Assembly (NCBI GenBank): GCA_030847615.1
Contig: JAUMIR010000001.1
Span: 249,863,187-249,927,186 of the forward strand
DNA from: Gambelia wislizenii
Taxonomy: Eukaryota; Chordata; Lepidosauria; Squamata; Crotaphytidae
Length of the DNA: 64,000 nt
Direction: 5' to 3'
Part shown: in pieces, positions 25,701-39,100 of the stretch
How the letters are laid out: every line of letters begins with the position of its first letter
Numbering within the stretch: the first letter of the stretch is position 1
Made by a program: the position numbers and the translations under genes
The notes under the pieces: generated by a model
The model's input: the letters and a program-made list of their open reading frames with translations, nothing else
The model's database searches: none
Told to the model about the DNA's origin: nothing

Positions 25701-28700
25701 TTTCTCAGATTTGGGAGTCGGGGGGGCAGTAGGCATATTGGGAAAGGCTGGAAACCCCAGAAATTTATCAGTCAGAATGTAAACAGGTTGAATAATAGAT
25801 GTTAAGAAAAGTGCTGTAGGATGTGTGTACATGGGCGTGTTTGTGTGTTAAATAGCTACAAAATCCCTGCCCACTATGAAGCATTACCCCTTTCCTAGGG
25901 CAGGATACAAAAAAGGGCATCCACTGACAAGAGAGAGTAAATGAATCTTTATTTCCGTCAATATGACCAGAAAAGTGGGTGCATGGGTGGGAATACAATA
26001 TTAAATGTAGAATAGAATAAAATAAAATAGGCCATCCACTTTCATTGTGGTTAGGGTCGAGGACCCCCATGAAATATTTCTAGGCCTCCCAATCACCATA
26101 TTTAACACACACAAAAAGTATGATCCATGGATCCAAGCCACCGTGGATGCCTTCAAGACTTTGCGGTTCCTTCGCAAAGCAAAAGTGGGCAGCTGGCGGG
26201 ACTTGCTGTCACCTTCGCTGTTGCCCTATGCCATTTTTATTAGGGACTTGCAAGCTTCACCGCATGTTTGCAGTCTCTCTTTGTCTCATGAGGCTTGCAG
26301 TCCCTATTAAAAATGTCATAGGGCAGCAGGGGAGGCGGCAGCAAATAATCTGTGAATAATCAAATCCACAAAAGTTAAACACACAAATGTAAAGAGTCGA
26401 CTGTACGTTCAATATCGTACACTGCAGACAAGAGAGGAGAATCCAGCAAAAGTGGGCTAATCACCTGATATAGCCCCCTCCCCAAGACACCTCCCCACCA
26501 AAACAATGTGCTCAGGGCTGGGAACCTTTCAGAGGCAATTTTTGGGCAGCTCTGAAGGCTCTAGGGGAAAGAGATTCATCATCATTATTGAATCAAAGTT
26601 GGAAGGGGCTTGTGGGCAGGGCCGGTTTAAGGAATTTTGGGTCCCCCCGCAACACTTTATTTTGGGGGGCCCATATCCTGCCTGCCTTCCAGGCCCGGCC
26701 AAGGTGGCCTCCCTCCCGGTGCTCCTGCCGCCCCAGCTCTGCTCGGCCACCGAGACCACGGCCCCTGCGCCGCCCCCTCCCTTCACCAAGCAGCCCACAA
26801 AGGTGCGCAGCTCTCGCAGGGCCTCCTCCCACGCCAGAAAGCTGCCGAGCTGGGACTGGAGTGCCGCCCGCCTCGCTGCCCGCCCACCTGGCACCTCCCA
26901 GCAGGTGTGCCATCAGTACTACTTCCTCCTGCAGTGGCAGCAGCACCAGCAGAGTCCTGAGGGCAGCCACCGCCTCTTCCTCCTCCGCTGCCACCTCCCT
27001 GACTACCGCTGTCCCCAAGGCTGCCCCGTCTGCACCGCCTCCTTCTTCCTTCCTGGGGGGAGGGCCAGGAGAGCATGGCAGGCAGGCCCGGAGGGGGAGG
27101 AAGTGGAGCGGCCCCTTCATAGCAGGAGGGACCGAGGCCATCCAGCCTGCCCAGCAGTGGGACAGTGGTGGCCCCCCAGCACATCCAGAGGGGCCGGTCT
27201 CCGCTAGGACTGGAGAAGGGTTACTCACCTCTCCAGCTGGCCCTGAAGCTTGGCCTGGGGCTCCAGATGGCAGCAACATCAGCTCAGCTCCAGGCTCTGG
27301 GGCCAGCGGCCAGCGCAGCGCTTCCCGCTCTCTCTCAGCCTGGCCCCGCCCCTGGGCTTGGAGCAGCTCAGCCCGAGCCCAGGCGCTGCTGCTGCTGCTG
27401 CCTCCAGGCCTCTCCTCCTGCGCTTTCCCCCCAGGAGCTTGTCCTGCTCGGTGGGGGCAGAGGGAGGAAAGGAAGGAAATGGCTGGGCCAGAGACGGTTA
27501 GAATGGGCCCCCCGCTGGGGCTGGGCCTCCCTGCCAATGCGGATTTGGCAGTATGGTTAAACCGGCCCTGCTTGTGGGACATCAAGTCCAACCCCCTGCT
27601 CAATGCAGGATCTCCAGCTAGAGCACCTCCAGCAGGTAGCTGTACAGCCTCTTTTTAAAGCCATCTCGAGAAGGACCCCACCCTTTCTCTTGGCAATTGG
27701 TTCCACTGTCAAACTACTCTGACTTTCAAGAAATTCCTTCTAATGTTAAATCGAAATCTACCCTCCTCTAACTTAAAACCATTAGACCTAGTTCTACCCC
27801 TGAGACAGCAAAGAACAAGCCTGTACCTCCTCTTTATGGCAGCCCTTGAGCTATTTAAAGAGGACAATCATGTCACCCCTCAGTCTTCTCTTCACCAAGC
27901 TGAACGTGCCCATCTCCTTCAACCTTTCCTTATATGTTTTGTTCTCCATACCTCTTATCATTCCCCTTGCCCTTCTCTGAACTCACTCCAACTTGTCTAT
28001 ATCCTTCCTAAAATGAAGAACCCAGAACTGAACACAGTACTCCAGATGAGGCCTGACCAGCACAAAATATAGTCAGACTCCACTTAAGACCTCCTTCCAA
28101 TCTGAAACACAGCCACTGATGGCAACTCTTTGAATACAGTTTTCCAACCAATTATGGATCCATCTGATAGTGTTTCCTCTATTCCATATTTAGTCAATTT
28201 GCTAATCAAAATATCAAGGGGACCTTATCAAATGCTTTGCTGAAATCCAGATAAATGACATCCATAGCATTCCCACCATCTACTAAACTAGTGACCTAAT
28301 CAAAAAAAGATAGGAGGTTAGTGACAGGATTTGTTCTTGACAAATGCATTCTGGCTCCTACTAATTACAGCATTATCATCAAGATACTTGTAAACAGACT
28401 CCGGTATAATCTATTCTAATATTTTTCCTGGTATTGAGGTCTGGCTAACTGGCTTCCATGATCTTCTTTTTGCTTTTTTTGAGGAGAGGGTCAATGTTTG
28501 CTTGTCTCCAATCCTCTGGCACCTCACCTGCTCTCCAAGATTTTTTAAAAATGATGGCAAGTGGTTCTGCAAGTATGTCAGCAAGTTCCTTCAATACTCA
28601 TGCTGGTGCTGTAGTACCAGCTCCACACTGGATTTAGGCCATAATGCTCCATACTGCTTGATACCTTGCAATGTAATTCTCAAAGGCATAAAATAAAAAT

Positions 28701-31700
28701 TTAAAAAATTATTATCACTTAATAAATTATATAACTAAACCTAAATTTAACACCAGCATAGACAGGAGAATTCACTTATGCAGATTCATCTGCAACATAT
28801 GAACTTCCTGAATGGAACATCATCTCAAAATACAATGCTATTTCAGTACTGTTTTTTCTGATTTAAGATGGAAGTCACTGGGAGATAATGTTGCAAATCA
28901 TTCACATGTATGTAGGTGCTGCCACAGTGCCTTTCTGCCAAAAACATCTACACTAAGTTATTTTCAGTGTCGCAACAAAATGAGACAAGAAATACATCCA
29001 CATGAATGCAAGCAGTACACTAATGGATCTTCTCTTACAAAAGGAGTTCAAAATTACATTTTCAAATCTGCCAATAGTATTTAGCAATTCTTGAAACGGC
29101 TTTAAAAAAAAAATCCAAGCGTTAATCTTCTGTATTCAAGCTGAGCACACTTATGTTTCTTTGGAAGATAGGCAGTCACTTGAAAAAAAATTTTTTTTTC
29201 AAATTTACACACAGAGTAACCATGAAGATAAACCCTGTATATATCACCCTGAGCAACTCAGGAGAAGGATGAGTTATAAACAGAGCTTGGTACAGCTCCT
29301 TTTTTGGATCACAACCAGAATCCCCTAGCTAACATGTCCATTGGCCATGCTGGCTGGAACATTCTGGAAGTTGTAGCACAGAAAGAACACGCTACTTATT
29401 TCTGTCAGAAGTCTGAAAGGTACAACAAAGGCTCAGTATATACCAAAAGAATTTTGCGCTCATCCTCATTGGCGTCCTTCGCATAGGTGCGATTAGATTG
29501 TGGACTGACAGATGTCTCATAGGAAGGCACCATGGGAGACCCCGATCGATCCAAGGACAGGTTAGTAATGCTGGCTGATCTGGTGGGAGAAAGAGAACAA
29601 TGCTTATCCTCTTAAGCTTACTCCACCTCTTTAAAATTAAAGTTTAACAGGACATGTCAGAGTTTACCACACTGAGAAACTTCTCAGTAATCTCTCTCTC
29701 ACCAAGCCAATATAACCAGTTTTCAAAAATCAGCAACTGAAAACAAGGAGGCTTACAAAAAGCAAGGTAATGTCATTACACTAGCTTTTCCCCATGTGAA
29801 TTTCAATCTTCATCATTCCTCAAATGATAACTATCTTTGCAGGAATATGAACAGTATTTAAACCACTACACAATAAGCCAAAGAACATAAAACCTAAAAA
29901 TTATCTAGGGAACAAAGGATTATAAATGCAGGTTGTGAGGAGAAGCCATTGACTGAAAATTCAAATTAAAAAATCTTTAAACATGCCCTTTCTTCTGAAC
30001 AGAAGTAAAAAAATGATGGGTTTGCAAGACCCATAACTATATATAGAAATCTTAATACAAATAGCAACTTGGACAGTCACTATTTTAAAATATTTTATGT
30101 AGCTTTTTGTAAAAACCCAAGTAGTACTTTGCTACTGTCAATGTTTGCTTGGTTTTGGCAGTAACTCATATTTCTTGTTATTTTAAAAACATTTCATGTT
30201 TTACAATAGAATGTCATAATTGAAAAATTCCACCCAAACCACCTCTAAAATGCCTTAAAATACTTTCTTAAAGTAACTTTATATAACTACAAAATGTTGT
30301 CATCCCCTGCAATTTTCCATTGTCACATTACTTCCACTCACATTACTTCTAATGTGTAACTTCATTGTATCCTCATTATAAAACAAAGAAGTAATGAGTT
30401 CCCAGAAACTGTTACTTGTGACTCATTACTTATAAACTTTGATATAAATAAAAATACCATAATCAGAGGACATGCCCAATTCAGGATTTAGATGCCAAGC
30501 CAAATCAGACAGAGACAAAGGAAACCAGAAATTGATATTAATACAGTAGGACCCCCATATCCACTGATTCATTATCCATTGATTCAATTATCCACAGGAT
30601 ACAAAACAACACACCTACCATAGTCTTCCTAGAAAATGTGTCCTCTCTAGCCATTTTCTAGGTCCTCCAAGGCAACTCTATGATATTTAAAGCCAGAAGT
30701 CCCGTTTTTTTCAATGGTGTTCGCTATTATCCATGGTTTTTTGTATCCACGGACCCCCCAGAGCCAATCCCCAGTGGATACAGGGGGGGGGGTCCTACTG
30801 TACATCATATACAGGTCTTCTCAAAATGTCCAAATCCTAAGACTGCATTGCCTCAGTTTTAGTGTAAATTTCCATTTAACACATATACTGGAGCCAATTA
30901 TTGCTGAGACAATTATTGCTGATAATTTAAGGATTGAATACTTATTTTTAATTATAATTACATCTGTGTAGCATTTTTTTCCAGGAATAGCAAATGGCCA
31001 AATGTATTTTTGACTGTAGGATTAAATGTCTAGATTCTTTGAGAATGTGGCCTCCCTTGTGTTAATAAATAAAGGCACATATAAGGTAAGACTATTAAAA
31101 TAATTTATGCCCTGATCACAAAACAAGAGTGAGAAAAAGCCTTCACCCTGAATTATTCAGAAACAGTTAACTCATTTTATAACATTCACTTCGCAGAGAA
31201 TTTATAATATTAAGAGTGAAGGGCACAGAGCAACAAAAGCCTAGAAGCAATACAATACAGATAAATATCAATACAATGTAAATCAGTACAATATAAACGT
31301 ATAGATATGAAAACATGAAACAAGCTTCACTATTGATAAATAGTTCACAACCAAATACAGAGTTCCATAAGGAAAGATGAAGTCATACAAATATAAAAGA
31401 CCATTCAAACCTGCATGTGAATAGGACATTGTGTGATCTTTCAAGTGTTGATATTTATGGCTTCATTTTTTGAGGTCTGACATACATCACTGGGACTACA
31501 GTTGTCCCTTCGCATTCGCAGGGGTTAGGGGCAGAGCACCACCACGAAAGTGAAAAAAATGCAAATAAGTTAAGCCCAGCCCCCAATATGCATGTTACAC
31601 TACAGTATTGTAGACTTCTCTCCCACCAACAGGACTGCCGATACCTGCCATCGCAATAGCAACACCCACCCCCAGGCACACAAATCATGTCGTTCACCCA

Positions 31701-33156
31701 CACCCGCCTCCCACCCAGCTCTCCTTCCTGCCAAAAACATGACCTTACTGAGTGTTTTAAACTGGCAGCACCATTTTGGTGCAAAGTAAGAAAGTGAGCT
31801 GGAGTTGTGTTGTTGGCAGTGCAGAGGGAGGGAGAGTTGAGGAGGAGGTGAGTGTGGGTCAGGGGAATGGTTTGTGTGCCTGAGGGCGACCGTTGCAACT
31901 TTTAGCTTCAGTTTGCTGTTTACTGTTTTAAACAGGCAGTGTTGTTTTGGTGCAAGATAAGAAAGCAAGCTGGAGTTGTTTTGTTGCCAGGACAGGAGGA
32001 GAGGGGAGGCAGAGGAGGAGGAGGGTGGGGTCTTGGAGTTTGAGCTAGCTGAGCAGCAGCTACAAACAGCGAATATGCAAAATAATGAACGTGAAACACA
32101 CTAATGTGAAGGGATAACTGTATAGAGGAAAACTTCATTCTCATCAAAGTACTCACTGACACAGCTCCACATTCCTGGGAGTAGTTGCATTGTATTTCTT
32201 CATTTCATTTTTTTTTCAGTGATACACAGCTTCTACACTACATTTTCTTGTCCTATTCATAGTTTCATACAGATATATTGACTAGAATCCTGTATCAAGT
32301 ACTTAGTTAAGTACAGTTGGACAACCACCACCACCCTGTACTTGCGGGGGTTCAGTTCCTGTACTTACCGCAGATACCAGAAATTGCAGATAACAGTGAA
32401 CCATATTAAAATAATGGACTTCCAGTTAAAACATACCATAGAATTGCATTGGAGGACCTAGAAGATGTCTAGAGAGGACACATCTCTAGGCATTTTCTAA
32501 GATGACTCGTTGGTATGTGTCCCTGTTTTATGTCCCATGGATGACTGAAATTGTGGACATAGATTCTGCAGATATGGAGGATCCTTAACTAAGTAGCATC
32601 TCCTGGTCCGATCCTCTCAAACCTGATGGAAACATCATTCACTCGCACACTGATCACTGGCAAAATGGATCTTCTTCTCCCCATGCACTAAAGTAGGTAT
32701 GGAGAGGAGTTAATTACTGTGGCAATGATATCACAATCATGACTTAGTAGAGATTGTGAATATGAAACAGTTAAGAATCTAGGTAACTGTTCTGTATTCA
32801 CAATTGCTACTAGTCATGATAGTGAAACAATTGCCACAACTGTAACTTCCCACCAAACCTACTTTACCGGGCATCAGCTGCATGGGGGAAAAGAGGACCA
32901 TTCTGCAATCCATTGGAGCATGGGTGAATGATGTTTCCATCAGGTTTGGTGGAAAGGGAGGTCAGACCAGGAGAGGTTACTTAGTTAAGTTAAAAGGGAG
33001 GGAGGGAGAAAGGAATGTAGCGGCTCCTGGGCAAGTCATACTCTCTCAGCCTCAGAGGAAAACAAAGGCAAACCCCCTTTGAACAAATCTTGTCCCCAAA
33101 AAACTGTGATAGGGTTGCCTTAGGAACTCCATAAGTCAGAAACAACTCGAAGACAC

Positions 33157-33187
<31 letters not shown>

Positions 33188-36100
33188 ACCTTTAAGACTA
33201 ACTCATTTTTATTTTTGCATGAGCTTTTGTGAATATAAACCCACTTCTTCGGATGCAGTACCAAGTAGTATGTAGGTCTCATGCATATAAAGCACATTTA
33301 TACAGTTGTGCGTGTGGGATAGAATGTAATAGGATCCAGAAAGATGCAAATCATGACCCTTGCCTAAATTTTCAAAGGGCTACATAAGGTGATACAGGTC
33401 TTTCAGATCTTTACAGTGGTCAGTTAGTGTTGATGCGTGAAAGCAATAAATCTGCTTACCAAAAGTCAGTTTCCTTGGGTTCAAAACCTTCTCTGAGAAG
33501 ATTCCTTTTGTTACAGTAACAATGACTCTTGTATTAATATATGTAGTGGTGCTATGAAGCCATTGTCTTTGTTCATACCTCTGTTAATGTACTAGAATTT
33601 GTAAATATAATTCAAATTAGCTGTTTCTCTTTCCAGTCTTCCTTTGTAATTTTCTAGTTCAAGGACTACAACCTTTCAGTCCCATACTTTATGTCCAGGA
33701 AGGTTGAAATGTTCTGCAACTGGTTTTCGGGTATTGCCTTTTTTAGGGTCAGATTTGTGTCTCAATTTATCCTCTTGCATAAAGACTGTTCTGTTTGCCC
33801 AATGTAGAGTGCAGAGGGGCATTGCTGGCATAGGATGTCCTATCTTACATTGGAGGAAGAATAAATACAGTAGCACCCCTGTATCCACTGACTGGCCAAC
33901 TGTGGATTCACTTATCCACGGCTTGCGATTGCAGGTGGGAGGGAGGGGGGAAGAGGGATCTTACCTCCCCCGTCCCTTCCCTTGGGAAGGCTCCTGTCAC
34001 TGTCGCAGCAATCGCGGGGGCAAAGGGGGAAGGGAGGGGGAGAAGCGATCTCACCTCCCCCCTTCACCCTTGCAATCACCCCACAGCGGGGCCATGGTGG
34101 GGGCGAACGGAGGAGCAATATCGGCTCTCCCCCTTTCCCCAGGATGGCTTCTGTTGCCATGGCTGGGCCATGGTGGGGGCAGAGGGGGAAGGGCGGGGGA
34201 GGAGCAAACTCGCCTTCCCCCACTTTCCCCCAGGATGACATTTGCTATTATCCGCAGAATTCACCATCCACGGGGGGGGGGGAGGGCAGAACCAATCCTC
34301 CAGGGATATGGGGGTGCTACTGTAAATGTACTTCTAACATTGTGGGAGGTGTTGTTGGCCACTGTAATAATGCTCCGAGAGTAGATGTGGGAACAGAGTT
34401 GGCATCTGAGGTTGTGACAGGGTCTTGCCCCTATAGTACCATTCTGTTGTGAGTAGCTGAGGTTTTGAGGTTGTCTGTAGGCCAATAAGGGCCTGCTTCC
34501 CAGAGCTTGTAAGAGGGATGTATTATTTTCCAGAATTGGTTGATAATTCATTTGAGTGGTCTCAGATGTGGACTGTAGGTGACTACCATTTACTAATCTT
34601 ATCTTGATTTGCTTCTTCACCTCCTTAGGTAGATATTGCAGCTGGAGACATGTATGTGGTAAATCCAAGAGTTCTGAGTTTCTGTCTTGTGGGTCTGAGC
34701 AGATGAGGTTGGCAGGGCTTGGCTGTAAACAAAAGATTTTATAGTGTGATCTGGGGGCATGGGTAGCAATCTGTGGGTTTTCAATAAAGCGTGGTGTTTA
34801 CAAGTCCACTATGCAGTTGCACAGTCATGTCAAGAAAATTAATTGGTTATGTGAATTGTTCCAGGCTCTGATTAATGGTATGGTGGAAGTTGTTGAAATC
34901 CTGGTGGAACTTCTCAAGTGATTGCTTTCCATGTGTTCAGGTAACAAAAATGTCACCAAGATATCACAGGTAGTAGAGAGGTTTCTGGGTGCATATGCTA
35001 ACAAAGCATTCTTCTACGTCAGCCATGAATGTGTTTGCATACTGTGGTGCCATACAGGTGCTCATAGCAGTACCACTGACTTGGAGGTACATGTTAGTCT
35101 CAAAAGTGAAGTAGTTATGGTAGCTAAAGTGAAGTAGCTACCAAATTCTGCCTAGAGTACAACTAGGCAGAATTTGGTAGCTAGGACTGCTGTAGCCTCA
35201 TTCAGGATGGTATTCTTGATGGCTTGTAGTCCATTCTGGTGTGAGATGTTGGTGTAGAGGGATTCCACATCCATAGTGGCTAGGATGGTCTTCTCTGGGA
35301 AGTTGTGGATGGACTGAATTTTCTTCAGAAAATCAGCTGTTTACTTCATGTATCTTTGAGTGTTGATGGCATGTGGTCTGAGAATTGAGTCCTTACATCC
35401 AGGTACCCCTACAGTGAGGGTTCTAATGCTTGAGACAATGGCTCTTCTGGATTGCCTTGTTTGTGTATTTTGGGTAGTAGATAGAAGATACCCAGCTTGG
35501 GTTCCTGGGGTGTGTCCATTTGAATCTGGTTCTGTACACTGATGGAAAATTCTCTGATTTGTGTTGTTCCTTCAGATATTCATTGGTGAGATCTTTAGAG
35601 AGAATTCTGTAAAATGTAGTGTTGGACAGTGGTCTCTCAGCTTCCAGTATGTCATTTTGACTTTTTCATGGTGACCACAGCTCCCCCTTTGTCAGCCTGT
35701 CATATAATGATGTTAGGATTGTTTCTGAGACTGTGGATGACATCTTGTTCCATATGCCTGAGACTTTGTGGTAAAAAATGTGTCTCTTGTTGATTATCTC
35801 AGCTTGGGCATGACAGCGAAAGCATCTATATCTCTTGGGTATGTTGTCTTTCCCAGTGTGCTGATTGGCTGCTCAGGAAACACACCCAACCAATCACCAC
35901 CCACATGCAAATTCCCTCTCCACCTCACAATCCATTCCTGCCACTCAATCTGCATCTACACCTGCAGCTTCACAAGGGCCCCTCCCTCCTCTCACTCCCT
36001 CAGCCACTCACCAGTCACGGGCTGTGATGGGACCCAGACAGTCAACTAGTAGCAGCGGTGGCAGGACATCAGTACTGTCACTGCAACAGGATCCAGGCAG

Positions 36101-39100
36101 TCAACTGGTGGAAGCAGTGGCAGGGCAACAGAGCGAGTTACCCTCAGCAATTGCAGGAAAAATGTGGAATGCTGAGAAGGGGAAGGAGAAACTTAAAAAT
36201 CCACCAGCCTACCTTACAGGTTGTCGTGAGGTCTACCGGGCATTTTGGGGGGAGTTTTTTAACGTCATATGTTACACAGGGTACAGCTAGTTCCATGTAG
36301 AAATCCAATTCCATGTTCTGGCCTTCTGGAAGGATCCATGCAGAGTTCTTTTTATAGGTCTAGGAAACATTTTCTTATGTGCTAGTGTACATTCGTATGC
36401 TGTGGAGATTGAGGTGATGCTTGTAAGCTATTGTTCCGGCTAGTGTCACTCTGGTGTCACCATGTCACAGCTTGCCCTCTATCCGAATCCCTTGGGCAAA
36501 GAACAGAGAGCTAACCAGCGAGAGCTCTCCTACCCACACGCACCCCAGCACCTTCTTCTCTACCTTTCCCAGTGGAAAGCAGAGATATGAGTAACCAAAA
36601 GTAAAACGACTTCTCCCTTCCCTCCCCCTGGAGAAGAAAGGAACCTTTGTGTGTCGAGTGGTCAAAAGTACTCAGGGGTGTAATAGAGACTTTAAGAAAG
36701 TTTTATTCCAAGTAAGAAGGATTATATCAGGTTTCTGGGTATCATATCTTAGACCATCCTTCTCCAGGCATAGCTTAGAAAGTTGCAAAGTTACAGAAAC
36801 AGATTACATTCCAGACACCTTGGAACCAGAAACAGCTAGGGAATTGTAAAATATTGAGTCTTGTGCCTGCATGCTCTATCCTTGCTCTGGCTGTTCTCTC
36901 TTTAACATGCTGATAATGACCCAAGACATCTTCCGTTTGACACAGTTTCCCTCTTATAGTCAAACCAGGAAATTATGGTTACCTAGTTTGGCTCTAGACA
37001 AGATCTTAAACTATGTTCCTCCTGTGTCCCCCACCCCCAGCCATTTTTCTAGCGAAGAAAATGTGTTTCCAAAACAAACATCACACTTTAATTTTGCTGT
37101 AAAAATTAGACCCTACATCATAGTTTTCATGTTTGAATTGAGGCGTAGGGTCCAATTTTTACATACAAATGTGGCAGACATATGAAGAAATGTGTCTCTT
37201 TCACACCTCTCCGCCAACATATGCATTTCGATCTTGAGAATGCCAACATCTTTGCAGTGCTCTCCATCCCTTGAAGGCACCAAGCAACACACGTTACGAG
37301 TCTGAAGTCATAGCACAAAAGTCCACCTACAAACACAGACAAAAAGTCTTTCTAGCCCAGCACCTGGTTTCTCAGTGTGATCAACCAGATGTTTCCAGAA
37401 AGCCTGCAGGCAGCCAATGAACACAGCAGTCCTTCTCTCCGCAACTGGCACTCAGTGGCATGCTGCCTTTGAAAGACAGTGGCTCCATTTAGCTGTCAAA
37501 GAGCCATTGATAGGGCCTGTCCTCCATATAGTCATATCCTTACCTCCCTAGATCTTTCTTCCTAACATGCCCTTCTGACCAGTTTTCTTTTTAAATATAA
37601 GCGGCCTAACAAACCTAACAAATCATTGAGAATAGGCTGTTTTCCAGAAGCCTTTGCCATCACATGATAACTGATAAGTATTACCACAAACTGCTTTAAA
37701 TTATATTTCTTTTTATTGCCATGCTTCCCTTCCCTGGTTAGCTATTGCCAACCATCAGACTACTGTACCTAAATCTTTTCACAGACTATCATTAGAATTG
37801 CTAAGTGATGGCCAAGCATTTTTGGCTTCACCAGTCAAAAATATGTTCTACAAGCTGCAAGTGAAATGAGTTGGAAAAACAAGTACAATTGGAGTTCAGC
37901 TGACAAAGTGCTTTTATTGGTTCCACCCTGTTCCACTATTGGTTCCACCCTGACTCAACAGAACCTGTTAGGTATTGGTTCAACTCTGCTCTTTCTGCTC
38001 AAGCCACCAGTTATTTTGGAAGTAAATCTTATCAGTTGTAATATTAGCCAGAACAACTCCTTCTGTCTGTAGTTTTATGGATTGCGCCCACATACCCTCT
38101 AACTCTATGAACTGGTACTCTGGGCTATGAAGTCAGATTGAATTCATTTTCCCTGATGTCTTTGTAGACTAACTTCATAGGCACAGCCCAGTTAACAAAG
38201 CTTCTGATGGTGCAGCTCCTTTTAATAAAATATTTTTATGCCTGCTCAAACTCCAACTCCAGTTTTTCTTCTTCATCCTCTGTCTAGCTGGATGTTTTTA
38301 GCAGTACCAGTACTGGGAGGATAGTGAAAGAGGGCTAGAGAAGCACAGATTTTTGATGTTGGGTTTCAGCAACATGTTTGCAGTAAATGAGGCAATAAAG
38401 AAAGCTTGAGCTGGGAAACAGTGGGATTTGACACTAGCTGATCCTACTGTAGCCATGTGTATCTGCCTAGGACAAGCAAGGTAAAGAGCAGCTGCCTCCA
38501 GAATGCCTTACTAAGCATGCATGAACAACAAAATAGAGAGAAGAGCAGATAAGCCTATCTCACCAGCCCCTGAACATTTAAAAAAACACCATAGGTTTCT
38601 AAGTTTGGCCACCAAAATGAAAATCATAAAAAAGTGGAAGCTGTTGAAAGAAAAGATAATCTCTAGATGCATTCTGGAAGAAGCCTCCCAGTGGTCTCTA
38701 GAAAGTACAAAATGCTTTTGTTTACTTATGCAAGGCTTATCTGACCTGTCCGTTTCACTTCACATATGTGTATTGTCTACTACTGAATAAAATGTATGCT
38801 GAAATATGTTCATCTGATTTTCTTTTTTTGTAGTGTAGGAACCTATGTCTATTCTTCTGCCCCTGGTACCAAATTTTCTCTTAAAGAAGTAATGTCAAGG
38901 AATGCATCTACTTCATTAACTGAGGTAAACCTATAGGTTACTCTGGTTTGAAGCAACTCATGATTGGTATTGAGTCCAGTGTACATTTTTAACTCCCAGT
39001 AAAGAGAAAGGAGGGAAAGGGGTAATTTTGTGCACAAGAAGAGACTAGAAGGCTCTTGGCATCCACAGGGGAAATTCTTTCCTTTTAACTATGACCTGCA

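Larger units (their letters stand above)
24781..29443 (-). other. Intron 7-8
   Basis: Contains an old pogo-like element (26033-26403), a CR1/L3 LINE (26580-28650) split by a hAT element (26617-27570) and a hAT-like MITE (about 29275-29375). The stretch 24800-26030 shows nothing recognisable. Confidence 0.7.

Noticed and set aside
26588..27658. Very long overlapping open frames (up to 356 codons) on both strands
   Set aside because: They run across the hAT terminal repeats and into the flanking LINE, and stop-poor frames on both strands are expected from the GC-rich interior. Not called as a gene.
33704..34452. Open frames of 226 and 156 codons
   Set aside because: They run through the GC-rich MITE at 33868-34322 on the strand opposite to the Penelope frame and have no recognisable domain.
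36463..37560. A possible second LTR, with an AATAAAAC signal on the minus strand near 36695
   Set aside because: Only one signal and a rough resemblance to 52003-52691; no paired TG..CA ends or target duplication could be fixed.
38849..39037. A 62-codon minus-strand open frame that looks partly protein-like
   Set aside because: No acceptor/donor pair keeps the PIKFYVE frame and I recognise no family; left unannotated.
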